From contig CANLOL010000001.1 of the NCBI GenBank assembly GCA_947492905.1, forward strand, positions 474,578 through 538,577: a stretch of DNA of 64,000 nucleotides. The letters are read 5' to 3'. The position numbers and the translations under genes are program-made. Positions 45,597 to 53,943 of the stretch are shown piece after piece. This DNA comes from an uncultured Sphingorhabdus sp. Its GTDB lineage: Bacteria > Pseudomonadota > Alphaproteobacteria > Sphingomonadales > Sphingomonadaceae. The first letter of the stretch is position 1. Each line of letters opens with the position of its first letter. Under the pieces are notes generated by a model. It saw nothing but the letters and a program-made list of their open reading frames with translations, was not told where the DNA came from and searched no databases.

Positions 45597-46938
45597 TATC
45601 AGTCTCTGATAGATTATCCTCTATTGGACTTTGGTCAAATAAACGGCGGTAGGCATTGATAAGCGGTTTAATTTGCTGTTGCCAACTCAATTGTTCGCGC
45701 ACACGTTTGTTTCCAAAATCAGCCATTTTTTTGCGTAATTTCTCATCCGCCAACAAATCTAAAATCTTGTCAGCCATATCAATGGGGTCATTAGCCTTAG
45801 CATAGAGCGAAGCCTCACGCGCCGAAAAACGCCCCTCGCGCACTTCAAATTGTACGATTGGTTTGCCCATGGCCATATATTCCATAATCTTATTCATAGT
45901 CGAAAGATCATTCATGGGATTCACTTTATCTGGATTAACGCATAAATCCGATGTGCATAATATTTCAAACAAATCAGCATCGGGGGCGCGGCCCGTAAAA
46001 GTCACATAATCGGCAATATTAAACTCTTTCGCCATATCTTTGAGCATATCTAGCGCAGGGCCACCGCCTACCAAACACATTTGAACATCATGCCGTCCCA
46101 ATTTATGAACGATATGATGCATAGATTCTAATAATAGGTCTAATCCCTCTTGCTGGCCCATCACGCCAACATAACCAACCATATATTGGCGTCCATTGCG
46201 CCACATATCATTGGGAGGCACTTGTTTTACGCGGCTCAAATCGGGCCCAGAGCGCACGACAAATACATCATCCGGATCTTTACGGCCGCGCGTTACGGCT
46301 ATATTTTTATAGCTTTCATTGGTTGCTATCGACACTTTGGCCATGCGAAATGTCACCCGTTCAAACAGGTTCATCAATTTCCAGAAAAAGCCTTTTTTAT
46401 CATATTTAGCTTCGAATAATTCGGGGTTTATATCATGATGGTCGAATAAATATTTCACACCAAATAGACGAAATTGAACAGCCACTAAAAATATTAAATC
46501 GGGCGGATTACATCCGTGAATAGCATTTAGGCCATGCTTAAAATATATTTTCCATGCTAGCCAGCTCTCCCAAAATAGAGCTGCTCCATATTCCACCAAA
46601 AACCCTATGGGACCATCAGCTTCCAAAGGCAGATCATGTCGGTACACATGGATGCCTTCTAAATATTCATAGCGTTCATTATAATCTTTGCCGGTTGGGC
46701 AAATTACGAATATTTCCGCACCCGCAGCGCGTAATGTACGGGCTTCTAACCATACCCGACGATCAAAAGGAACGGGCAGATTCTCTACAATAATGAGAAT
46801 TTTTTTGCCCGCGAGTGGCTGTTGCTGCAATATAACACTGGTATCGCGCAAATAGGCGATAGTCTCTGGTAAATCAGCCTCTTTGATAATTGCCGATGCT
46901 TGGGTCGCCGGTGCTTGTGTCATTGGTGCATGGGTCAT
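45589..46938 (-). CDS. GT4 family glycosyltransferase
   Basis: A glycosyltransferase of about 449 residues (GT-B). KILIIVENLPVPFDRRVWLEARTL is the N-terminal block of the WbuB/GumH-like group, then FDHHDINPELFEAKY, VGYVGVMGQQEGLDLLLE and the nucleotide-sugar site PMNDLSTMNKIMEYMAMGKP. The N-terminal ~45 residues are variable and include three near-identical pentapeptides. Start choice is uncertain. I give the ATG at 46938. A TTG at 46953 overlapping the upstream stop (TTGA), or the ATG at 46923, are alternatives. It is sandwiched and coupled between the dehydrogenase and EEP genes, so the three are co-expressed. Confidence 0.85.
   Translation of the reverse strand: MTHAPMTQAPATQASAIIKEADLPETIAYLRDTSVILQQQPLAGKKILIIVENLPVPFDRRVWLEARTLRAAGAEIFVICPTGKDYNERYEYLEGIHVYRHDLPLEADGPIGFLVEYGAALFWESWLAWKIYFKHGLNAIHGCNPPDLIFLVAVQFRLFGVKYLFDHHDINPELFEAKYDKKGFFWKLMNLFERVTFRMAKVSIATNESYKNIAVTRGRKDPDDVFVVRSGPDLSRVKQVPPNDMWRNGRQYMVGYVGVMGQQEGLDLLLESMHHIVHKLGRHDVQMCLVGGGPALDMLKDMAKEFNIADYVTFTGRAPDADLFEILCTSDLCVNPDKVNPMNDLSTMNKIMEYMAMGKPIVQFEVREGRFSAREASLYAKANDPIDMADKILDLLADEKLRKKMADFGNKRVREQLSWQQQIKPLINAYRRLFDQSPIEDNLSETDNA
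46894..46938 (-). repeat. Three tandem 15-base units at the start of the GT4 gene
   Basis: On the minus strand three imperfect 15-base copies encode MTHAP, MTQAP and ATQAS. Two begin with ATG, so the repeat also multiplies possible start codons. Confidence 0.7.
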
Positions 46939-46949
46939 CGTAGCTAGGG

Positions 46950-48215
46950 TCAATCCATACTATCAAGGTCTATGACCTGCGTATCCGCCAGATCAAGCTG
47001 GTCAAAGGTGCGATTGGCCTTAATCACCAAATCAAATTTACCATTTTGAACATCATCTTTGCTAATCAATAATTGGCGCAAAGACGGCAAGTTGGAATAA
47101 GCATATCCTAGATTTTGTCCGACCAATTTTTCGGCCGCAATCGCAGGATCAAAAATGGCCAATTCATAACCTGCTTCCAATAATTTACGGGCCAAATCAA
47201 CATTGGGACTTTCGCGCAAATCGTCAGTATCAGCTTTAAAGGCTAGCCCAGCGAGAAGTATCTTGCCGCCCTCAGGCAATAGAGCTTTCACACGATCAGC
47301 TTGAAAATGTTTATGCGCATCATTGGATCGCATCAACATATCTATCATTGGTGTATTGGCACCCAAATCGCTCGACATATATTGTAATGCGCGCACATCT
47401 TTGGGCAAACAAGACCCGCCAAATGGGCCACCAGGGCGGGTATAATAAGCTGATAGGTTTAATTTGGTATCTGATTTGAAAATATCATGCACTGTGCGCG
47501 GATCAATATTTTGTTTCTGGCAAATACGGCCAATCTCATTGGCAAAACCAACCTTTACCGCATGCCAAGTATTATCAACAAATTTGGTAATTTCTGCTTC
47601 GCGATATTTAACATGGAAAATAGGAGCATCAATACCATCATGCAATGCATCCATATTCTGGCTTGGGCCTCCATCATGCGTGCCGATAACGATCTTTGGT
47701 GGTTCAAAATAATCTTGAATAGCGCTGGATTCGCGCAAAAATTCAGGGTTATAAACCAATTCTACATTTGATTTTGCACTATAGCTTAACGCGCCTTCAA
47801 TCACTGGACCAACAAGATCCTCCATCGTGCCAGGACGCATGGTAGAGCGATAGGCTATCGTCAGCACCTTCGCCCGATCATCATCAAGCGCGCGCGCAAT
47901 ATCGTTGGTCACGCTGATAATATAGCGCATATCATGTGCGCCATCAGCCGCACTGGGCGTGCCAACACAAACAATGGCTACATCCGCATCATCGAGCGCA
48001 TCACCAATAGAGGTTCTGGCTTCTAATAAGCCTTCGTCACGAGCAGCCTTTATCAAATCCCCAAGTCCAGGCTCCTCAATTGGGCTTTGACCTGCGTTAA
48101 TTATGTCTACCTTATCTTGGGCAACGTCGATTCCGACAACATGATGCCCCTGTTTGGTGATACAGGCAGCCGCCGTACAGCCCACATAACCCAAACCAAA
48201 TATTAATATCTTCAA
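46950..48215 (-). CDS. AlgD/UDP-glucose-dehydrogenase family nucleotide-sugar 6-dehydrogenase
   Basis: A 421-residue NAD-dependent four-electron dehydrogenase. The Rossmann start is MKILIFGLGYVGCTAAACI, VCVGTPS and YNPEFLRESSAIQDY follow, and the catalytic Cys is in GGPFGGSCLPKDVRAL. KLNLSAYYTRPG and the FGGSCLPKDVRAL wording are those of GDP-mannose dehydrogenase (AlgD), whereas UDP-glucose enzymes usually read YGGSCFPKDT. I therefore favour a GDP-mannuronate or related product, without excluding UDP-glucuronate. GGAGG lies 5 bases before the TTG at 48213-48215, which gives the standard start. An in-frame ATG four codons upstream overlaps that ribosome site. It leads the coupled trio with GT4 and EEP. 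Confidence 0.88.
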   Translation of the reverse strand: MKILIFGLGYVGCTAAACITKQGHHVVGIDVAQDKVDIINAGQSPIEEPGLGDLIKAARDEGLLEARTSIGDALDDADVAIVCVGTPSAADGAHDMRYIISVTNDIARALDDDRAKVLTIAYRSTMRPGTMEDLVGPVIEGALSYSAKSNVELVYNPEFLRESSAIQDYFEPPKIVIGTHDGGPSQNMDALHDGIDAPIFHVKYREAEITKFVDNTWHAVKVGFANEIGRICQKQNIDPRTVHDIFKSDTKLNLSAYYTRPGGPFGGSCLPKDVRALQYMSSDLGANTPMIDMLMRSNDAHKHFQADRVKALLPEGGKILLAGLAFKADTDDLRESPNVDLARKLLEAGYELAIFDPAIAAEKLVGQNLGYAYSNLPSLRQLLISKDDVQNGKFDLVIKANRTFDQLDLADTQVIDLDSMD

Positions 48216-48377
48216 TGCTGCCTCCATTTAGCAGAAATTTATCGCTCTAATGCCATGCCAAGTGCGGATTGGCTATATTTTTCTTATATCGCGAAAATGA
48301 CAGAGTAAATTTATATTTTCTGAGCAATAGATCACAGTTGGGCGCTGTTTTTAGATAGAATTATACCAGCAAGATAT

Positions 48378-49424
48378 TTATTTGGCGCGTTCCAACATGC
48401 CGAACAAATCACGCGGATCATCAGGATCGGCTAGCATATCCAATTCGATATAATAATCGCTATTTTGGATCATTTTATGGATATAGCAAAGCGCACTAAA
48501 ATCTTCGATGGCAAATCCCACGCTATCAAATAATGTGATTTGATTATCGCTGGTGCGTCCCGCTGTTTTACCAGCAATAACTTGCCATAATTCGGTGACG
48601 TCATGATTGCTATCGAGCTGCTGAATCTCTCCCTCTACACGGGTTTGCGGGGTATATTCGACGAAAATGTCGCTGCGAAGCAATATATCTTTATGCAGCT
48701 CTGTCTTGCCTGGGCAATCGCCGCCAATCGCATTAATATGCACACCGGGGCCCACCATATTATCGGTCAATATTGTCGCATATTGTTTGTCCGCGGTGCA
48801 GGTGGTGATAATTTGCGCACCTTCTATAGCTTCTTCGCTGCTGCTGCACTGCGTAATATTAAGGCCGCTTGCAGCCAAATTTGCCGCGCATTTCTTTGTA
48901 GCATTGCTATCGGTATCAAATAGACGAATATTCTCTATACCAAGCAGAGCCTTAAACGCTGTGCATTGAAACTCGCTTTGTGCTCCATTCCCAATCATCG
49001 CCATAGTTTTAGCATTTTTGGGTGCCAAATTCTGAGCCGCTAAAGCAGACATAGCTGCAGTGCGCAGTGCGGTCAGCATCGTCATTTCACTCAGCAATAT
49101 TGGATAACCCGTTTGTACATCCGCCAATAGGCCAAAGGCGGTAACGGTTTGCAGACCCTGCTTCGTATTGCTGGGGTGGCCATTAACATATTTAAAGCCA
49201 TAATGCGTACCATCGGATGCTGGCATTAATTCTATGACGCCGACATCGCTATGCGATGCTACGCGCGGGGTTTTATCGAACAATTCCCAGCGCTTATAAT
49301 CATTTTCTAGCGCTGCGGCTATATCGCGCAATACAGTCTCTAAACCGATATGATGCACAAGCTTCATCATATTATCGACCGACACAAATGGAACCATAGC
49401 GAGATGAGAGGGCAAAAGTGACAT
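48378..49424 (-). CDS. Ornithine cyclodeaminase
   Basis: A 348-residue enzyme of the ornithine cyclodeaminase/mu-crystallin family. MTMLTALRTAAMSALAAQNL (substrate-contacting TxxRTAA), a Rossmann motif MAMIGNGAQSEFQ and INAIGGDCPGKTEL, with the catalytic Asp in GGD, are visible. It converts L-ornithine to proline and ammonia with bound NAD. The family includes alanine dehydrogenases, but GGDCPGKTEL and the length fit true Ocd. The CtlX gene at 54041 and an Lrp/AsnC regulator suggest an arginine/citrulline-to-proline route split over 6 kb. The 177-base divergent region to thioredoxin holds a paired repeat at 49470-49498. Confidence 0.9.
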   Translation of the reverse strand: MSLLPSHLAMVPFVSVDNMMKLVHHIGLETVLRDIAAALENDYKRWELFDKTPRVASHSDVGVIELMPASDGTHYGFKYVNGHPSNTKQGLQTVTAFGLLADVQTGYPILLSEMTMLTALRTAAMSALAAQNLAPKNAKTMAMIGNGAQSEFQCTAFKALLGIENIRLFDTDSNATKKCAANLAASGLNITQCSSSEEAIEGAQIITTCTADKQYATILTDNMVGPGVHINAIGGDCPGKTELHKDILLRSDIFVEYTPQTRVEGEIQQLDSNHDVTELWQVIAGKTAGRTSDNQITLFDSVGFAIEDFSALCYIHKMIQNSDYYIELDMLADPDDPRDLFGMLERAK

Positions 49425-49469
49425 AGATTTCCTATAGGGTTATCAGGGCTGAACCATTATCAGATAGGG

Positions 49470-49498
49470 TGTTGTAATGAAATTAGCAAATGTTGTAA
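49470..49498. repeat. Direct repeat TGTTGTAA, two copies 21 bases apart
   Basis: TGTTGTAA at 49470-49477 and 49491-49498 lie upstream of the ornithine cyclodeaminase start. Spacing of two helical turns suits a regulator dimer. Function is not known. Confidence 0.45.
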
Positions 49499-49601
49499 CA
49501 ATCTATCTATCGTATCGCTTGAAGATTATGTGTAACGAAATAGAGTAAATCACAGAAACATGAGCAACAAAGTGACACAAGCATGACCAAAGGACAAAGA
49601 C

Positions 49602-49967
49602 ATGGCCCTCAGCCCTACAGACAAACAAGCCATACAAAGCTTTCAAGAGCGCGTTGTTATCCCATCACAGAGCAAATTGATAATCTTAGATTTTTTTGCT
49701 GAATGGTGCGGCCCATGCAAACAATTAACGCCTGTATTAGAGGAAATAGCCGATCAATATGCGAAACGCGGCGTGGAATTGGTGAAAGTGGATGTCGATA
49801 AAGAGGAATTTATTTCGCAACAATATCAAATCAGATCTATGCCGACTGTCTATGTCATCCACGGCGGCAAACCTATTGCCAATATGACCAATATTCGCAC
49901 GGTTCCGCAAATATCATCCGTGCTCGATGATCTTATCAAGACTCATGGTATAAACGCAGCTGCATAA
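49602..49967 (+). CDS. Thioredoxin family protein
   Basis: A 121-residue thioredoxin with an active site at C36/C39 (FFAEWCGPCKQL), VKVDVDKEEFISQQYQIRSMPTVYV with the cis-Pro loop (SMPT), and no signal peptide, so cytoplasmic. It is slightly longer than E. coli TrxA (109) through an N-terminal extension. It reduces protein disulfides together with thioredoxin reductase, encoded elsewhere. The start has AAAGGACA upstream. It diverges from the ornithine cyclodeaminase gene and precedes a membrane/SRPBCC gene by 45 bases. Confidence 0.93.
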   Translation: MALSPTDKQAIQSFQERVVIPSQSKLIILDFFAEWCGPCKQLTPVLEEIADQYAKRGVELVKVDVDKEEFISQQYQIRSMPTVYVIHGGKPIANMTNIRTVPQISSVLDDLIKTHGINAAA

Positions 49968-50012
49968 TATTAAATATGTGACTTCATTTATCAATATTGC
50001 TATCTAGGGTGC

Positions 50013-51026
50013 ATGAATAGCGATGGAGAAATAATAGATCATTACCCCGCTTCGTCCGCATGGATCCGCATAGGCGGGGCTATATTTGCACTGGCGTGCG
50101 CCTTCGCCGCCATGTTGGGAATATATTATCTGCTCGAAAGCGTAAATAATAGCGGCACTATCACCGTCACTTTTTTGATTATCACCCCCATCTGTATTTC
50201 ATCATTTATCGCTTATGTTACGGACCCTTTGTTCAAAAAAGGGTTTAAAGCCTATGTCATAACACCCATACTCTTCATTATAGCTGTGTCATTTGTATCT
50301 GCTTTCATATTGAAAGAAGGCCTCGTCTGCATCCTCATGCTTTTGCCCTTCTGGGTTTTGCTCAGTTTTATAGGATCATTCATTACCTATAGAATACGTA
50401 ACGCCATCAAATTATCGCGCGTGCAATGTTGTGCATTATTATTAATTCCCTTCATCGCTATACCCATAGAAAATAGCATCCCCATTAATGAACGGATCGA
50501 GAATGTTTCACGTGAAATAATTATAAATGCTTCGCCAGAGACTATTTGGCCTTTGCTGCGCGGTGTTGAAACCGTTGCACCCAATGAGGGGCAATGGAAT
50601 ATTACACAGGATATTATCGAAGTACCCCGCCCAATAGGGGCCAAATTAGTCGGTGATGGCATAGGGGCGCAGCGCTATGCCAAATGGGATAAAAATATCA
50701 GCTTCAAAGAAGAAATCACCCAATGGAAAAAATATGAACGCATTGGATGGAAGTTCAAATTTGATGATACTGAAAATTGGGAATTTGATGACAAACATTT
50801 AATGCCTGATAGCAATTATTTCAAAGTCATATCGGGCGGTTATAGCATGGAAAGGCTGAATGATGGCCGCACCAAAGTTTCGCTCGATACGCAATATTGG
50901 ATGCAAGTGCCGCTGAGCGGTTATGCTGCATTATGGGGCGAACATATGCTCGGTGATATTCATGATAATCTGTTGAATATGATTAAAGATCGAGCAGAAT
51001 CTAAATCCGAAACCTTAAAGCCATGA
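50013..51026 (+). CDS. Four-helix membrane protein with C-terminal SRPBCC/START-like domain
   Basis: A 337-residue protein. About four to five membrane segments lie within residues 17-155. From about 165 an SRPBCC (polyketide cyclase/START-like) domain begins: VSREIIINASPETIWPLLRGVE, GAQRYAKWDKNISFKEEITQW, YSMERLNDGRTKVSLDTQYW and a C-terminal helix HDNLLNMIKDRAE. Such domains bind hydrophobic ligands. The start is the ATG at 50013, with AGGGTG before it. The spermidine-synthase-like gene starts 12 bases after its stop, so the two are probably co-expressed. A near-perfect parS lies inside the coding sequence (50504-50519). The function is unknown. Confidence 0.78.
   Translation: MNSDGEIIDHYPASSAWIRIGGAIFALACAFAAMLGIYYLLESVNNSGTITVTFLIITPICISSFIAYVTDPLFKKGFKAYVITPILFIIAVSFVSAFILKEGLVCILMLLPFWVLLSFIGSFITYRIRNAIKLSRVQCCALLLIPFIAIPIENSIPINERIENVSREIIINASPETIWPLLRGVETVAPNEGQWNITQDIIEVPRPIGAKLVGDGIGAQRYAKWDKNISFKEEITQWKKYERIGWKFKFDDTENWEFDDKHLMPDSNYFKVISGGYSMERLNDGRTKVSLDTQYWMQVPLSGYAALWGEHMLGDIHDNLLNMIKDRAESKSETLKP
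50504..50519. other. parS-like site, one mismatch (TGTTTCACGTGAAATA)
   Basis: Matches the 16-base parS consensus TGTTTCACGTGAAACA at 15 of 16 positions and lies about 13 kb from the perfect parS in rsmG. It encodes part of ENVSREI in the SRPBCC gene. It is likely a second ParB nucleation site. Confidence 0.75.
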
Positions 51027-51038
51027 TAGGCTAAATCT

Positions 51039-51740
51039 ATGATAGCACGCGAACTACTCGCCACCGCCAATATACCAGCCGCCATAGATTTAGCAGGCGA
51101 TACCGAAGGCGCATTGCAATTATATCGGCGCGGCGATGATTTTATGATTACCATTGGTAATAATGAGCTGATGAACAGCCGCGTCTATGGCTCTGAACAA
51201 GCATTGGCTGAATTAAGCTGCGCCGCGATTAAAAATATATCATCCCCGCATATCTTAATTGGCGGCTATGGCATGGGTTTTACGCTTCGTAGCGCATTAG
51301 ATGCTCTAGGCGAAGATGCGCATATCATAATCGCAGAATTAATCCCCGATATTATAGAATGGGCCAAGGGTCCGATGAAATTATTAACGCGAAGCGCCTT
51401 AGATGATAATCGTGTCAGTCTGCGAATAGCTGATGTGAGAGAATTGATTATCCAAGGAAAAGAGGGTGCCCGATATGATGCAATATTACTCGATGTTGAT
51501 AATGGCCCCGATGGTTTAACCAAGGCCGATAATGATAGCCTCTATAGCGAAAGCGGTTTGATGACAGCGAAATCTGCGCTCAATAGCGGCGGTATATTGG
51601 CGATTTGGTCCGCGCATCCTTCGTCCAAATTCACCAAACGGCTAAAGCAATGCGGTTTTGAAACACACGAGCATATTGTAAGAGCACGCACGAATGGTAA
51701 AGGCGCGTGTCATACAATATGGATTGCTAAGAAGCATTGA
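51039..51740 (+). CDS. Spermidine-synthase-like (SpeE fold) methyltransferase-family protein
   Basis: A 233-residue Rossmann protein of the spermidine synthase family. ILIGGYGMGFTLRSALDAL corresponds to the GGGDGG aminopropyl-donor loop, AELIPDIIEWAKG the acidic D/E after strand 2, and YDAILLDVDNGPDGL the motif around the catalytic Asp. It lacks the N-terminal beta-hairpin tetramerisation domain of SpeE and the GGGDGG is degenerate (GGYGMG), so it may not make spermidine. Similar short proteins are widespread in sphingomonads as spermine/spermidine synthase-like proteins. It follows the SRPBCC gene by 12 bases and converges with the DUF389 gene. Confidence 0.8.
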   Translation: MIARELLATANIPAAIDLAGDTEGALQLYRRGDDFMITIGNNELMNSRVYGSEQALAELSCAAIKNISSPHILIGGYGMGFTLRSALDALGEDAHIIIAELIPDIIEWAKGPMKLLTRSALDDNRVSLRIADVRELIIQGKEGARYDAILLDVDNGPDGLTKADNDSLYSESGLMTAKSALNSGGILAIWSAHPSSKFTKRLKQCGFETHEHIVRARTNGKGACHTIWIAKKH

Positions 51741-51782
51741 TATTCAATATCTTATTTTAGTATCTTGGCGTCACGACAGCAT

Positions 51783-53429
51783 TTAACGTTCAGATGGTTT
51801 TAGCCCATATGTAATTATCGATACAATCGATTCCTCTGATAATGCATCATTATCCTGAAAGGCTGAGCTGATACCAGCCGCATCTAAGCGCTTAGCCAAT
51901 TGCAATCTTGCATCCGCCACTTTTGCTTGCTCATCTGTTAATGGTGCATCTCCATTTTGCGGGCTGGGGCGTTCAATTAATATATTGCGCAATCCCCAAC
52001 GCTCAATCGCCCATATCGCCAAAGATGGGCTAATCCCATTATCGGCAGAAATGGTATCGGCATTGTCCTCTTGCGGCGCTTCATCCTCTTGACGGGGCTG
52101 TTCTGCTTGTAGCGCTGATAGTTGGGCCATATTTACACGCAGTCTTTGTTGTGATGGCGGAATGATTCGAACTTTCCACCCGCCTGCGCTCTCTTGCGCC
52201 AGAGCCTCAGCGTCAAAATAATCCTGAAGCGACCAACCATCGACAATTATGGGCACAATATCGACAATACGTTCGGAACGGTTGGGCCATATCGATTGCA
52301 CAGGAACTCCTATCGCCCCGCGAATTTCATCAAAGGGCGGAACATCCCTAATGAGACTAGCACTTGTGCGATCCATAGCCGCATCGACAATAGCGCGCGT
52401 TTGCGATTCAATATCGGCCGCGATAATCTGTTGTAAATTCACCTTAGGGGCCTCGCCAATTCTTTTCGTCAGCTCCCGCAATACAGACTCTTGCCCATCT
52501 TCGCTAAATTTAGGGGCGATAACAATGGCATCAACTTCGGGGCCACCCGTCAGCGGCCAAGAAACATCCAATTGGCTGATACTGCGCTGATTGATATTAA
52601 GCTCGCTGGTCAAAACCGCCTGACTTGCACTGCGCAGGCCAGCTTCGTTCGACAATCTCGCTAAAGTTAACCCAAGAGGCGCCGCTAAGCTTAAGAAGGC
52701 CAATATACCGGCAATAAGAAAATAGGGGTTTTTCTCTACATGCGATAAAGGCCGCGCCGCACCGCTTAAGCGTGCCACTACGGTAATGGCAAATGCAATC
52801 GCGGCTAAGTTGGTGAGAAATAACAATAATGCACCGCCTGCGAAATCAAGACGCCAAATGGCCAATCCATAGCCTATTGTGGCAATCGGCGGCATCAACG
52901 CCGTAGCAATAGCCACGCCAATGGCCGTTGCGCCCAAACGTTTTACAACGGCATAGCCCCCCGCTACACCCGATAATAAAGCAACCAATAAGTCCAACAG
53001 ACTAGGCTCTGTGCGGTTTATAATTTCTGGCGTTGCATTGCGTATCGGACTTAATCCTGTCAGCAATACCGCCACTATTATCCCAATGGCCGCGCCTACC
53101 ATGACAACGCGAGCAGCATCTTTAATTCGTTTGCCGTCCAAGGATGCAAATCCAAATCCCAAAGCCACAATTGGCGACATTAGCGGCGATACCAACATTG
53201 CGCCGATCACAACGGCTACGCTGCCCTGTAAAAGCCCAAGCATAGCAATACCCGCAGAAATACCGCACATTAGCATATAGCCTGGTGTAGATTTTCCATC
53301 AGATTGCACTTGTTCGCGCAACTCTTTGCCAGTTTGACCCGCCAAATCCGGTAATAATAAATAATGGCCTATCTGTTCACGCCAATGTTGCAATTTTAGC
53401 TTCCAGCTGGATTCTTCTGCATTTTCCAT
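51783..53429 (-). CDS. DUF389 family membrane protein
   Basis: A 548-residue protein. About eight membrane segments lie in residues 50-265, with MLMCGISAGIAMLGLLQGSV, AMLVSPLMSPIVALGFG and IGVAIATALMPPIATIGYG, the repeated P-L-M-x-P type signature of DUF389 (TIGR00341/TIGR00271). A long soluble C-terminal part (about 270-548) has no family I recognise and is rich in Gln/Glu/Asp stretches. The transported or sensed compound is unknown. It is minus-strand, 77 bases after the start of the Lrp-type regulator region, but in its own transcription unit as far as visible. Confidence 0.82.
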   Translation of the reverse strand: MENAEESSWKLKLQHWREQIGHYLLLPDLAGQTGKELREQVQSDGKSTPGYMLMCGISAGIAMLGLLQGSVAVVIGAMLVSPLMSPIVALGFGFASLDGKRIKDAARVVMVGAAIGIIVAVLLTGLSPIRNATPEIINRTEPSLLDLLVALLSGVAGGYAVVKRLGATAIGVAIATALMPPIATIGYGLAIWRLDFAGGALLLFLTNLAAIAFAITVVARLSGAARPLSHVEKNPYFLIAGILAFLSLAAPLGLTLARLSNEAGLRSASQAVLTSELNINQRSISQLDVSWPLTGGPEVDAIVIAPKFSEDGQESVLRELTKRIGEAPKVNLQQIIAADIESQTRAIVDAAMDRTSASLIRDVPPFDEIRGAIGVPVQSIWPNRSERIVDIVPIIVDGWSLQDYFDAEALAQESAGGWKVRIIPPSQQRLRVNMAQLSALQAEQPRQEDEAPQEDNADTISADNGISPSLAIWAIERWGLRNILIERPSPQNGDAPLTDEQAKVADARLQLAKRLDAAGISSAFQDNDALSEESIVSIITYGLKPSER

Positions 53430-53506
53430 TACTTTATAACCTGATAATATATTGATATATAATGTTTAACTTTAATATGACGTCTTATATGTCATAACGC
53501 CAACTT

Positions 53507-53926
53507 CTATTTTTTGGACAATAATATATTGCTCTCTGTCAGCGATATGCCTTCTATCATCCTAATTTGCCGCAAAACCTCGTCAAAAGACGGCAGATCG
53601 AGCGTCTCTATTTGCGCTATAAAGTCCCAACGGCCATTGGTGCTATATAAATCACGAACTGCATCAACTTTTTGCAAATGCCCTGCCACTTTGTCAGCAT
53701 ACATGCCCTGTACCTCTATTTGAACAATAGCTTTTACAGTTCTTTGCCGCGTTTCCATACCCTTAATTATGGTAAAACCTTCTATAATATTGCGTTTCAA
53801 CAAACGATCGATCCGCGCTTTAATAGTAGCGCGCGATACGCCCATTTGCGCGGCAATATTAGCGACAGATTCGCGTGCATTGCGCTCTAACAAGGTCAAT
53901 AATTTATCATCCAACGCATCTAGCAA
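53507..53926 (-). CDS. Lrp/AsnC family transcriptional regulator
   Basis: A 139-residue Lrp/AsnC regulator. The N-terminal HTH (LDDKLLTLLERNARESVANIA, then MGVSRATIKARIDRLLKRN) is followed by a RAM ligand domain (VKAIVQIEVQ, DLYSTNGRWDFIAQIETLD, EGISLTESNILLSKK). The start is TTG at 53924-53926, with AGGTG 5-6 bases upstream. No ATG fits. It diverges from the CtlX gene across 114 bases that contain two ATTATGyATAAT palindromes, so it most likely controls that gene, and perhaps ornithine cyclodeaminase, in response to an amino acid such as arginine or ornithine. The ligand is inferred. Confidence 0.9.
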   Translation of the reverse strand: MLDALDDKLLTLLERNARESVANIAAQMGVSRATIKARIDRLLKRNIIEGFTIIKGMETRQRTVKAIVQIEVQGMYADKVAGHLQKVDAVRDLYSTNGRWDFIAQIETLDLPSFDEVLRQIRMIEGISLTESNILLSKK

Positions 53927-53943
53927 TTTTGCACCTATATCCC

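Noticed and set aside
52160-52190. GATTCGAAC motif, like the T-arm of a tRNA on the minus strand
   Set aside because: It is inside the DUF389 coding sequence and no cloverleaf can be drawn.
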